Shown here: positions 8,890 to 16,217 of the stretch, one piece after another
Layout: each line of letters opens with the position of its first letter
Numbering within the stretch: position 1 is the first letter of the stretch
Source: Litorivivens sp041625495
GTDB taxonomy: Bacteria > Pseudomonadota > Gammaproteobacteria > Pseudomonadales > Spongiibacteraceae
Length of the DNA: 21,879 nt
Assembly (NCBI RefSeq): GCF_041625495.1
Contig: NZ_JBFJTH010000053.1
Coordinates: 1 to 21,879 of the forward strand
Reading direction: 5' to 3'
The notes under the pieces: model-generated
Databases searched by the model: none
What the model saw: the letters and a program-made list of their open reading frames with translations, nothing else
What the model was told of the DNA's origin: nothing
Translations under genes and position numbers: made by a program

Positions 8890-9603
8890 TCAAAAGCTAG
8901 AGCAATCGATCTCACGGAGCGTAATGCTTTCTATGTTATATTGAGTTTCGGTAACGTCACCCTCAGCTTGATTTGCCGGCAGAAGCACCGACTCGGCCCG
9001 GCGATTGATCCCCGTCAGCATACCTCCATCCTTTGAAATTTTTAGATCGAAGGTTTCGTCGCCCTCATCCCGAGTAAATGTAATCGTTACGGTGTCGCCG
9101 ACTTGCTGCCACAGCACTTCCCTGTTCTGGAGCGTAGTGCCCACAGGCTTTCCGTATGAACCGTAATCTTGATACTCTTTAAATTGCCCCTCCATCTGCG
9201 GATCTTTAACCACCAAAGCAACGTGATGCTCCTCCCCTACGAACTGCGCAGTTTGGTTATTCACATCAAAACTAATGGCAGCGTCTACATCGACTATCTC
9301 AACATTTGCCGAAAAAGCTTGACCGAACTCGTTCTCAAAATTCCGCAATTTCTGTGTTGAACTCTGATAGTCGTAACAACGGCCTGCGACAGAATTATTC
9401 ATTTCCAGCATAGCTTGGATATCGTCTAAAGCTGCAGCGTTACTATTTATAGCACGGACGATCTCCGCTATCGTTTGATTTACTTCCGCTGCTTTTGCCG
9501 GGGTTCCTGCAGCAAATGTAACGATCTTCACGTCATCTACGGCCGCATTTGCAGCAACAGAAAAGGCCATTATTCCTGAAAAAACTAGTTTACTTACATT
9601 CAT
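8890..9603 (-). CDS. Secreted protein of unknown function, partner of TSP3 lipoprotein
   Basis: I do not recognise a functional family for this 237-residue protein. It has a clear signal peptide with probable cleavage after AANA (residue 20). Next comes FAAGTPAKAAEVNQTIAEIVRAIN (30-53, in part), a helical segment of a kind seen near the N terminus of assorted exported or fibre-like proteins (recollection). The rest is predicted beta-rich, with two cysteines (76 and 234) that could form one disulfide across almost the whole mature domain. The ATG has GAGG 8 nt upstream. The gene starts 39 bp after the TSP3 lipoprotein gene on the same strand and is probably co-transcribed with it. A surface or periplasmic role is likely; anything more specific would be a guess. 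Confidence 0.8.
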   Translation of the reverse strand: MNVSKLVFSGIMAFSVAANAAVDDVKIVTFAAGTPAKAAEVNQTIAEIVRAINSNAAALDDIQAMLEMNNSVAGRCYDYQSSTQKLRNFENEFGQAFSANVEIVDVDAAISFDVNNQTAQFVGEEHHVALVVKDPQMEGQFKEYQDYGSYGKPVGTTLQNREVLWQQVGDTVTITFTRDEGDETFDLKISKDGGMLTGINRRAESVLLPANQAEGDVTETQYNIESITLREIDCSSF

Positions 9604-9642
9604 TCTATAATCCTCATAACGATAAATTTTGCAATCGTGAAT

Positions 9643-11547
9643 TTATTGCCAGCTGGCTTCATCCCAGTTAAACGAGTCCCAGACCGCACTATCGGTGTTC
9701 GAGTCTGAATCGCAACTATCCCCCACACCATTCGCATCGCTATCGACCTGTTCTGCGTTAGCTACTTCATGGCAGTTATCTACATTGTCGCCAACGCCAT
9801 CGCCGTCGGTATCTGCCGTCTCATTGGGGTTTTCTGGGAAGGCATCACGGTTATCACCAACGCCATCACCATCGGCGTCATTGGTTTCCGCAGGATCATT
9901 TGGAAATGCGTCGGCATTATCGCCTACGCCATCGCCATCTGAATCCTTGGACTCTGCCGAATCATTCGGGTAGCTATCCGCATTATCACCAACACCGTCA
10001 CCATCTGTATCAGTGGTTTCTGCTGCGTCACCGGGGAACGCGTCGCGGTTATCGCCGACACCATCACCATCGGTATCTTTGGACTCTGCCGGATCGTTCG
10101 GAAAAGCATCTGTATTATCGCCAACGCCATCGCCATCGGTATCTTTGGATTCAGAAGCATCACCAGGAAATGCATCCGCGTTATCGCCTATACCGTCGCC
10201 GTCGCTATCCTTGGTTTCTTCCGGATCTTCAGGGAAGGCATCTGCGTTATCTCCCACACCATCCTTGTCGGAATCTCTAGACTCCGCGGGGTCGTTAGGG
10301 AACATGTCGCTGTTATCGCCAACGCCATCGCCATCACGATCACTCCACTCACTTGCGTCATCCGGAAAGGCATCACAGGCATCACCGTAAGTATCCGAAT
10401 CACGATCTTCCTGAGTTTCGTTGCTCACCGTAGGACAATTATCGCTAGCGTCAGATACCGAATCCTCATCAATATCCGGAGCCGTTCGCGCCTGCTTCGG
10501 TGATTCAGATACCGTGCCATCTTCCATTGCTTGCGTGTTTTGGTCGTTACCGGTCGTTTCTTTTTCCGCAACCATCACTTTGCTCACCTCAGAAACCGGG
10601 GTATCCGTACCCGGAATTTTCAAGGTAGATGGATCAACGGTCACTGCTGCCGCGACATCGCTTACATCATTAAACTCCTGTATCTGTCCGGTAGCCGAGC
10701 TTCCGTCAATCTCGCCGTCACTCAGATCCTTTGCCAATGCATCTACTAAGGAGTCAGCAGTTACTGTCGACGCGCTATTGTTGGCAACGGCCTCTTTTCG
10801 AAGGTTTTCTACAACCGCCGAGAACGCCTCAATAGCCATACGATACTGAACAGATTCACGCTGCGCTTCGACGGTATCCGTGTTTTGCGTGACCAGAGGC
10901 GGCGTAGTATTCAGATTAATATCGGCACTTACGCCAAAACCAAACACGCTTGCTACTTGTTTACTGGCAACTTTGAATGCGCTGAGAAATTCAGTGCTAG
11001 AAACCACGCCATCTCCGTCGCCGGTATAGGGCTGCTTCGTGGAGTCTGCATTCTCAACAGCCAGCTTGTATGCCGCGGTGGTCAGTGGCGAGGGATACAC
11101 AGGTGAGGACAACTCACTGCTGTCTACTACCGTTATCAAACGTTTCACCACAGGTTGGCCACCCGTTGTGATATCAACGGTATCGTCGTCTGCCAATACT
11201 TCCAAAATAAGTAGTTGCGGCAAGGGTAACGTTACCGCAAGCCCTGCAATTTCAGCTCGCGCGTTTGTTTCACCAGTGGCGATGCTCGCGCCTTTGAAGT
11301 CATCCGAGCCCGCGAGAAACGCATAGGCATTGACAACTGCGCCTGCCAGCGGCCCTTTTACACCCGACCCGCTAATCGCTTGCGTGTTGGCGGTTGCATC
11401 AGGTGAAGGTGCATCTGATGCGGATTCTGGTGGTGGCGCTGGATCATCGCTACCCCCTCCACCACCGCCACACGCGGCCAGGATTGATAACCACAGGGCA
11501 ATAGAGCCCCGTCTCGCCCATTCACGAGCGAAATTAGTTTGATTCAT
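9643..11547 (-). CDS. Calcium-binding thrombospondin type 3 repeat lipoprotein
   Basis: This is a 634-residue predicted lipoprotein. The lipobox LAAC puts the lipidated cysteine at residue 26, and it is followed by a glycine run and an acidic/proline linker. The next segment, GSGVKGPLAGAVVNAYAF, resembles a short carboxypeptidase-regulatory-like beta domain; a mainly helical region follows. From about residue 370 there is a DNCP unit, eight 22-residue repeats of the form DxDGDGVGDNxDAFPxDxxE, and two degenerate units. Such Asp-rich repeats bind Ca2+ in thrombospondin type 3 and OmpA-like proteins. The protein ends SAVWDSFNWDEASWQ, an aromatic tail. ATG 11547 was preferred to TTG 11550 because GGAG lies 5 nt before it. 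It is probably exposed at the outer membrane; its role (adhesion or matrix) is unknown. It is followed by a small secreted partner gene. Confidence 0.88.
   Translation of the reverse strand: MNQTNFAREWARRGSIALWLSILAACGGGGGGSDDPAPPPESASDAPSPDATANTQAISGSGVKGPLAGAVVNAYAFLAGSDDFKGASIATGETNARAEIAGLAVTLPLPQLLILEVLADDDTVDITTGGQPVVKRLITVVDSSELSSPVYPSPLTTAAYKLAVENADSTKQPYTGDGDGVVSSTEFLSAFKVASKQVASVFGFGVSADINLNTTPPLVTQNTDTVEAQRESVQYRMAIEAFSAVVENLRKEAVANNSASTVTADSLVDALAKDLSDGEIDGSSATGQIQEFNDVSDVAAAVTVDPSTLKIPGTDTPVSEVSKVMVAEKETTGNDQNTQAMEDGTVSESPKQARTAPDIDEDSVSDASDNCPTVSNETQEDRDSDTYGDACDAFPDDASEWSDRDGDGVGDNSDMFPNDPAESRDSDKDGVGDNADAFPEDPEETKDSDGDGIGDNADAFPGDASESKDTDGDGVGDNTDAFPNDPAESKDTDGDGVGDNRDAFPGDAAETTDTDGDGVGDNADSYPNDSAESKDSDGDGVGDNADAFPNDPAETNDADGDGVGDNRDAFPENPNETADTDGDGVGDNVDNCHEVANAEQVDSDANGVGDSCDSDSNTDSAVWDSFNWDEASWQ
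9814..10341 (-). repeat. Eight tandem 66-bp units encoding thrombospondin type 3 repeats
   Basis: Eight consecutive 66-bp units, read on the minus strand from 10341, each encode one 22-residue DxDGDGVGDNxDxFPxDxxE repeat. A ninth, altered unit begins at 9813. The units differ mostly at silent and loop positions. The array is in frame throughout and could expand or contract by slippage or recombination without breaking the gene. Confidence 0.9.
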
Positions 11548-11644
11548 CAAGTCTCCCCCCTCGAGAGAATTTGTGAATTGCGACGTAAAGGAAATTGGCG
11601 TTAGATCGTTATTGTTAGTATGAACAACACCTCGATATGAAATA

Positions 11645-11674
11645 ATTATCTTTGCCCATTACTACTTCATGCAA
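11645..11674 (-). promoter_or_regulatory. Possible sigma-70 promoter for TSP3 lipoprotein operon
   Basis: Read on the minus strand, TTGCAT (11674-11669), an 18-bp spacer and GATAAT (11650-11645) make a fair sigma-70 promoter about 100 nt upstream of ATG 11547. The -10 is good and the -35 is weak. The AT-rich setting raises the chance of a false match. Confidence 0.3.
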
Positions 11675-11739
11675 TGTGACACAGTTCAAATCTATAACGG
11701 TTGAAAACCGGGGTCAACAGATCAATAGAAATTTTTTAT

Positions 11740-11773
11740 GATTTAACTAACGCTATATTTATGGCGTTAAATC
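11740..11773. promoter_or_regulatory. Dyad GATTTAAC / GTTAAATC, candidate regulator site
   Basis: Perfect 8-bp arms at 11740-11747 and 11766-11773 flank an 18-nt AT-rich spacer that itself holds AACGC...GCGTT. The right arm is part of TGGCGTTAAATC (11762-11773), which recurs with one change as TGGCGTTAGATC at 11596-11607. Repeated half-sites upstream of the TSP3 operon suggest a DNA-binding protein, but none is identified. Confidence 0.3.
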
Positions 11774-12222
11774 TAAGTTGCTTACAACCCAATCCGCTCA
11801 AATGTACTCGCCGCTTTACACTATGGTTAGACGATAAAACACGATTCAGTTAGCAACCCGCTTTAAACGATAGTGACCACCAACACACGTAGGAAATAGA
11901 GATCCGATGAGGTCTAGTAATAGACATACAAAGTGCGACAAAAAAAATCATTCGGGCTATCACATATTATGAGCTTAACTCTAGGCCATCCGATATGAGA
12001 CCACCCGCAGCGATCTGTTAGTTAGCAGTCGCTACCGCACCGAGCGTCTGTGCGGAGGAACTCCCTATACTTTTGAAATGCATTACCCAGCAGCGATAAG
12101 CGAAGGAGGGATATGTGGCAGTACCGACGAAATACAATATTGGTTTAGTGCATTGCACCACGCACTTTGCATACACGACCCGCCGCGACCTACAGTAAGC
12201 GAAAACGGGTCGGAGCAGACGA

Positions 12223-13269
12223 ATGGCTTATCGCGTAGTGCAATGGAATGCTGGCAATGTTGGCCGGCGCGCTATTATCGCCATACAGCGCAACCCAAAC
12301 TTGGAGCTGGTTGGCTGCTATGTTCGCGACAGCGATAAAGCTGGCAAGGATGCAGGCACCCTTGCAGGTATCGAACCGATCGACGTGGTCGCCTCGCAGA
12401 ATGCCGATGCTCTGCTGGCACTCAAACCCGATTGCGTAAGCTACAACGGTCTCTGGGCCAACGCGGACGACTTCTGCGCCATACTCGAGCGCGGAATCAA
12501 TATCGTTACCACCTCCGCCTTTATCACAGGGCATTCTCTCGGTGAAGAAGCCCGCAATCGTATTCTGTCCGCCTGCGAGAAAGGCAACAGCTCGATTTTC
12601 GGCAGCGGTATTCACCCCGGTTTCAGCAGCCTGCTTGGTCTGGTCGCCGCCGGCTTATGCGATAAGATCGATTGCGTGTCGGTGCTGGAATCCGTCGATG
12701 CAAGCGGCTATGCCTCCAAGGAAACCTGGGAAAGCTGCGGGTTTGGTGCCCCCATTAACACTCCCGGGCTAAGTGATACCCTGCGCGAAGGCTCGAAAGT
12801 GTTTTCCGAAGGTGTGCGCGTGGCCGGCATGGCCTTGCAAATTCCCTTCGATGATATTCGTTTTGACGCCAGCTTTTCCGCTGCGGTTGGAGACTGCGAC
12901 TTTGGGTTTATGCAGATTGCCAAAGGCTGTGTTGCTGGAGTCAATGCCGCATGGCAGGGCATTTACCGTGGACGGCCCGTGGTTGAGTTGAAATATCGCT
13001 GGAAAATGGGCACTAAGGTAGAGCCTGATTACCCCCTGCACGAGGGCTACGTTGTGAATGTACAAGGCCGCCCCAATGTCAGCTTCACCCTGAAACACTC
13101 ATTGCCAGATGACGAACAGCCAAGCAGTGCTATTGAAGCCATGCAGTCGAATCTGATCACAACAGCACTACCTGCCATCAATGCCATACCTGCCGTTTGC
13201 AGGGCGCCGGCCGGGATTCGAACCTATGCCGATCTACCCCTGATAACCGGCGCCGGGTTTGTCGGATAG
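12223..13269 (+). CDS. Rossmann-fold NAD(P)H-dependent oxidoreductase, dihydrodipicolinate-reductase-like
   Basis: This 348-residue protein begins with YRVVQWNAGNVGRRA, a dinucleotide-binding loop of the GxGxxG type with N in place of the first G. ADALLALKPDCVSYN follows, where the N-terminal dihydrodipicolinate reductase (DapB_N-like) fold is expected. The remainder resembles the group often labelled 'NAD(P)H-dependent amine dehydrogenase family', common in mycobacteria and in marine gammaproteobacteria that degrade lipids. True DapB is much shorter (about 270 residues), so a lysine-biosynthesis role is unlikely. GGAG lies 8 nt before ATG 12223. The gene follows an AT-rich gap, has no close partner and its substrate is unknown. 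The conserved-looking C terminus, PAGIRTYADLPLITGAGF, supports the frame up to the stop. Confidence 0.8.
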   Translation: MAYRVVQWNAGNVGRRAIIAIQRNPNLELVGCYVRDSDKAGKDAGTLAGIEPIDVVASQNADALLALKPDCVSYNGLWANADDFCAILERGINIVTTSAFITGHSLGEEARNRILSACEKGNSSIFGSGIHPGFSSLLGLVAAGLCDKIDCVSVLESVDASGYASKETWESCGFGAPINTPGLSDTLREGSKVFSEGVRVAGMALQIPFDDIRFDASFSAAVGDCDFGFMQIAKGCVAGVNAAWQGIYRGRPVVELKYRWKMGTKVEPDYPLHEGYVVNVQGRPNVSFTLKHSLPDDEQPSSAIEAMQSNLITTALPAINAIPAVCRAPAGIRTYADLPLITGAGFVG

Positions 13270-13356
13270 CCTCTAACTGGGGCTAAAAAGCAGCAGGCTG
13301 CACAGAGCAACTCGCAATAGTGGCCACTCACTTCCACTGAACAACCCGATTGCTGC

Positions 13357-13385
13357 GTGACTCTGGCCGACCAAACCACTACAAT
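13357..13385 (+). promoter_or_regulatory. Possible sigma-70 promoter of the small secreted protein gene
   Basis: GTGACT (13357-13362), a 17-bp spacer and TACAAT (13380-13385) match the -35 and -10 boxes at 4/6 and 5/6. The predicted RNA start lies near 13392, about 55 nt before the TTG start codon. The following ACGCGCGCC resembles the sequence after the candidate -10 of gcvP. Confidence 0.4.
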
Positions 13386-13446
13386 ACGCGCGCCTTTTTT
13401 TGAGGCTCTCTGGCGCATTTTCTACTTAACGATCAAAGGTATTGTT

Positions 13447-13941
13447 TTGAAAAACGTTTTTTTACTGGCCGTTGCGGTCATGATTTCCGGCCTCGGCTTT
13501 GCCCAAACCCCTGCCATCGAGCTGAATTACGGTGAACCCGGTCCTCGTGCGGGCACAGGTTTTGGTGACCTCCGCCCAGTAGAGCGCTCTAAAGCCGAAG
13601 CGCCGGTGCAGGCAGCGCTGCAACACATTGCAGAACTGGTGCGCTCTGGCATGCACGAGGACTACACAGGCAACAGCAAAACTCGCCTGATCATTGATGT
13701 GGCCGCAGACCATAGCAGAGGCCCGGTAGTAAACGACAATGGTAAGCTGCGAACCGAGTTTCGCGTACGCTTGAAAGTGCAGCGTCATCGCGCCGTGTTT
13801 GAACACCAGATCTATCAGGTGTCCGCACCGGGTGATGCGTTTCGCGAAGAGCTCGCCAAAGCTGTTCAAGGTTTTATGGCACAACCAGAAGTAGCCCGCC
13901 ACTTCGGCTACGATTCAAGTCAGGCACTGGCGCTGAATTAA
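13447..13941 (+). CDS. Small secreted protein of unknown function
   Basis: A 164-residue protein that I do not recognise. The TTG at 13447 was chosen because AAAGG (13435-13439) lies 7 nt upstream and translation from there gives a textbook signal peptide: MKNVF, a hydrophobic core, and cleavage after GFAQ near residue 20. The longer frame from 13357 would bury this signal and begin inside the likely promoter. The mature part has a charged helical stretch (VQAALQHIAELVRSGM), then a beta-rich region with RLIIDVAADH and FRVRLKVQRHRAVFEHQIYQV, and a C-terminal helix. It has no cysteines or obvious catalytic motif. It is probably periplasmic. It stands alone between the Rossmann oxidoreductase and a convergent exporter operon. 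Confidence 0.75.
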   Translation: MKNVFLLAVAVMISGLGFAQTPAIELNYGEPGPRAGTGFGDLRPVERSKAEAPVQAALQHIAELVRSGMHEDYTGNSKTRLIIDVAADHSRGPVVNDNGKLRTEFRVRLKVQRHRAVFEHQIYQVSAPGDAFREELAKAVQGFMAQPEVARHFGYDSSQALALN

Positions 13942-13966
13942 CCCCGCTACTGTCGCGTTAAACTAC

Positions 13967-13989
13967 GCCCTCTTCTACTTTAAGAGGGC
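13967..13989. terminator. Hairpin between convergent genes
   Basis: An 8-bp perfect stem, GCCCTCTT (13967-13974) with AAGAGGGC (13982-13989), encloses a 7-nt loop. It lies 25 nt after the stop of the small secreted protein gene, and also downstream of the convergent beta-barrel gene. It fits a bidirectional terminator, with GTAGTTT following on the minus strand. It overlaps the 3' end of the short candidate ORF. Confidence 0.6.
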
Positions 13990-14046
13990 ATCCGCCAGCG
14001 TCAGGCCGAGCGCCAATCCAAGCCCCCGTAGGTTGCCAGCGATCAC
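13975..14046 (-). CDS. Candidate small ORF after the beta-barrel gene (23 codons)
   Basis: A GTG-initiated frame begins 15 nt after the beta-barrel stop, with GGAGG 7 nt before the start. It encodes a 23-residue, Leu/Gly-rich peptide (MIAGNLRGLGLALG..., ending ADALLK) that could form a short amphipathic or membrane helix. It is in the same frame as the upstream gene, joined to its stop codon by a five-glycine stretch, and it ends inside the terminator hairpin. It may be a genuine small membrane peptide, a decayed extension or chance. Nothing else supports translation. Confidence 0.25.
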   Translation of the reverse strand: MIAGNLRGLGLALGLTLADALLK

Positions 14047-14061
14047 GCCGCCCCCTCCACC

Positions 14062-15402
14062 TTAGAAATACCAGTTGAGCTCAAGCTGCAGGTAATCGTC
14101 ATTCCGAACAAGGAAAAATGCTTCGTCTTGCGGCGATATGTCATGTAACACCCTGGCTTCCAGGCTTAGTTTCATACGGTTGCCAATGCGTCGACTAAAT
14201 TCCACACTGTAAAATTGACTGCGTTCATCCAAGTCAACGACCACACCCGCCAGCAGCGCCGTACCGACAACATCATTGGCAGCCCAGCGAGCGCCGACGA
14301 ATGCATCGTTCTGAAAACCACTTCCTCTGGTGCCGCGCTCGTCCCACAGATACTCCAGCAGTACGCCAATATCGCTGGCGCCGCCGGCAATACCATAAAT
14401 CGTATATTCAAAGCCGAGGCTGGCCGCAGCGTATCGATCCCGCGCTGCGATACCGGGATTCGTCGCCGCCCCTCGGCGATTGAATTCATCGCGCCACAGC
14501 GCCTCTGCCTTGAATAGCCAGTCACCCACCGTGTATTGGGCATCCACGCTGAACTGATCCATCAAACCGTAAAATGGTCGAATAGACTCGATCTGGTACC
14601 CGGGTTGCGCCAGCTCCCGGGTTGCGCCGGCACCCACACCGAGTTGCGTGGCAAGGCCGTACAATGTGGCACCTGCAGGGCCCAGCGGGCCAGACGCGGT
14701 CAGACGAACAGCACCGGGCACCCACTTGGGGTCGCGTTGGGTTCCCGAAAACCAGGCCACGCCGTAATCCAGAGCACCCACCCAGCCCTGATGGCGAAGC
14801 GCCCAGTCCAGGTGGCTTTGTTCAGCACCCGATTCGTAGAGAGGATTCCCGTCGTCAATTGGCAACGGCGGCCGAAATCGACCTTCACGCCCTGGGAAGG
14901 CTCTCTCGCGAAAGTAGGGCAGTAGAAACAGTCGTGTACTGCTCCCATTGTCTGCAACGTAGTTAAATCGCAGCATGGGCTGGCCAAGTTTGTCTTCACC
15001 GTCGAGGTTCTCCAAGGCATCGTCCTGATTGATCGTATCAATCAGATGCAATACTTCGGTGCGCCCCCAGAACACGCGGGAAACGCCGAGCAGTATTTCC
15101 CAATGCCCCAGCACGCCCTGCCAGTGGAGCTCGCGAATATCATTATGGCTTCGTTGCTCGTCAACCGCTTCAATTCTCGCAAACGGCGCGAAGGTGACGC
15201 TATGCGCGCCACCATTCCATTCGCCATACCACTGAGGCGTAAGCGCCAGTGAAGCCGCGTGGTCAGATTGCGACGCATAGAGCGCCTGTTCCGTATAAGC
15301 GCGCAGCTCTAACTGCAGGTCAACTTCTACGGTATGACGATCTAGCCCCAATACCGGCCCTGCGACTATCATCAGTGCCAAATGGCCGATGACACCTTTC
15401 AT
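14062..15402 (-). CDS. Outer-membrane beta-barrel protein of MMPL/LolA-like operon
   Basis: A 446-residue protein with a signal peptide (likely cleavage after PVLG near residue 19), many alternating amphipathic strands and a C-terminal phenylalanine (ELNWYF), all typical of a beta-barrel in the outer membrane. I do not recognise a named family. ATG 15402 was preferred to TTG 15405: its A is also the last base of the LolA-like stop (TGATG), indicating translational coupling. The order MMPL exporter, LolA-like protein, beta-barrel suggests it is the outer-membrane end of a route that moves a hydrophobic molecule out of the cell, or receives it at the outer membrane (inference). Repeated GxxxG-like strands near the end argue against a soluble enzyme. 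Confidence 0.8.
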   Translation of the reverse strand: MKGVIGHLALMIVAGPVLGLDRHTVEVDLQLELRAYTEQALYASQSDHAASLALTPQWYGEWNGGAHSVTFAPFARIEAVDEQRSHNDIRELHWQGVLGHWEILLGVSRVFWGRTEVLHLIDTINQDDALENLDGEDKLGQPMLRFNYVADNGSSTRLFLLPYFRERAFPGREGRFRPPLPIDDGNPLYESGAEQSHLDWALRHQGWVGALDYGVAWFSGTQRDPKWVPGAVRLTASGPLGPAGATLYGLATQLGVGAGATRELAQPGYQIESIRPFYGLMDQFSVDAQYTVGDWLFKAEALWRDEFNRRGAATNPGIAARDRYAAASLGFEYTIYGIAGGASDIGVLLEYLWDERGTRGSGFQNDAFVGARWAANDVVGTALLAGVVVDLDERSQFYSVEFSRRIGNRMKLSLEARVLHDISPQDEAFFLVRNDDYLQLELNWYF

Positions 15403-16217
15403 CAACGCATTCTCGCCAGTCCGGACTGGTTAAACTGACGCTCATCTAAGCCAGAGGCAAAACGGAAGTCGGTAAACGTCAGTGTGGTGCTTTTCAGCGT
15501 CTGATGATTCACCATTTCCAATCGCGATGCGCGCCAGTGCTTGTCGAGGTACTGCTGGTAGTCGTGGAAGGTCAGTGTTTTCAGGTGGCTCTGTTTGCGG
15601 TCGTAGTACTCCACCTTTTGCACCCGATACTCCGCCTTATCGAGCCACACCACCTGTCGGGAATATCCAGAATTTTCATCGACCGGGTCGCGCTCGATGA
15701 CAAAACATTCCTGGCCATTAAGCGTTTCGTCGCGAAGGTAGCGATACGTATACTTTTCGACCTCCTGAGAAGAAATGTCCTCATAGGCAAACTCGGAACC
15801 CATAAATGGCCCCGACTTGTTACTGGACGCAATGCGTTTTACGCGTTTCAGCGCCGGCAGGTAAAGCCATTGATCGTCGTCGCCCACCCGATGACTGAAG
15901 GTGAGCAAAGCCGTTCCACGGACATCTCGCGGCTCATCAAAAACGATCAGGCTCTTGTCGCCATCGCCGTCCACTTCCAGTGATTTATTGCGCATTTCCC
16001 GCAGACTTTCATCACCCTGTCGATTACGCAGTAACATTGACATCGAAGCGCTGGAATCACGCCAACCAAGGTCGCGGCGGTCCGCTTCCCGAGCAATCGC
16101 AAGCGCCTTTTCCTCGGCGGTGAGACCGTTGTATTCGGCTAGAGATAAAGCGCTCAGCAACATTAACAGCGGCAACAGCATCATGCGGGATATGACTTTA
16201 GGATGCAGGAGTTTCAT
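15402..16217 (-). CDS. LolA-like periplasmic outer-membrane lipoprotein-sorting protein
   Basis: A 271-residue protein with a signal peptide (MKLLHPK, hydrophobic core, likely cleavage near ALSLA, residue 27). The mature part resembles 'outer membrane lipoprotein-sorting' proteins with the LolA-like beta fold (PF17131 by recollection). Recognisable stretches are DQWLYLPALKRVKRI, SGPFMGSEFAYEDI and FVIERDP...YSRQVVWLDKAEYRVQKVEYYD. Such proteins usually sit next to MMPL exporters and may carry lipid across the periplasm, unlike canonical LolA, which serves all lipoproteins. ATG 16217 was chosen because GGAGG lies 6 nt upstream; a longer frame from 16313 lacks a sensible signal. It overlaps the MMPL gene by 20 nt and the beta-barrel gene by 1 nt. 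Confidence 0.87.
   Translation of the reverse strand: MKLLHPKVISRMMLLPLLMLLSALSLAEYNGLTAEEKALAIAREADRRDLGWRDSSASMSMLLRNRQGDESLREMRNKSLEVDGDGDKSLIVFDEPRDVRGTALLTFSHRVGDDDQWLYLPALKRVKRIASSNKSGPFMGSEFAYEDISSQEVEKYTYRYLRDETLNGQECFVIERDPVDENSGYSRQVVWLDKAEYRVQKVEYYDRKQSHLKTLTFHDYQQYLDKHWRASRLEMVNHQTLKSTTLTFTDFRFASGLDERQFNQSGLARMR

Larger units (their letters stand above)
11548..12222. other. AT-rich intergenic region without a convincing gene
   Basis: This gap of 675 bp separates the divergent TSP3 lipoprotein and oxidoreductase genes. It is clearly more AT-rich than the flanks, most strongly from 11560 to 11980. It holds TGGCGTTA-type repeats, an 8-bp dyad, a small GTCTA/TAGAC dyad (11912-11925), an A8 run near 11940 and a possible minus-strand promoter. 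Short frames near 12078 and 12113 are not credible genes. No tRNA or known riboswitch was recognised. Confidence 0.6.

Noticed and set aside
9695..10390. Regular repeats that could suggest a CRISPR array or plus-strand repeat proteins
   Set aside because: The 66-bp period has no unique spacers and encodes in-frame thrombospondin type 3 repeats on the minus strand; the plus-strand frames are by-products.
11815..11843. TTTACACTATGG..., resembling a lac-type promoter on the plus strand
   Set aside because: No -10 box occurs at 16-18 bp spacing, and the nearest downstream gene is about 400 bp away.
12103..12148. AAGGAGGG followed by an 11-codon frame, as a possible leader peptide
   Set aside because: The ribosome-binding site is only 2-3 nt from the ATG, and there is no attenuator-like hairpin or repeated control codon.
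12078..12338. An 86-codon plus-strand frame upstream of and overlapping the Rossmann oxidoreductase gene
   Set aside because: It has no well-placed ribosome-binding site, overlaps the real gene by over 100 bp and has a low-complexity, unconvincing sequence.
13198..13262. tRNA-like T-arm on the minus strand (GGTTCGAATCCCGGCC)
   Set aside because: It lies inside the conserved-looking C-terminal coding part of the Rossmann oxidoreductase, and no acceptor stem, D-arm or anticodon arm can be drawn around it.
13975..14061. GlyGly-CTERM-like sorting tail fused to the beta-barrel
   Set aside because: The stop codon separates it from the barrel, the barrel already ends in the expected aromatic residue, and the tail lacks the terminal cluster of basic residues.
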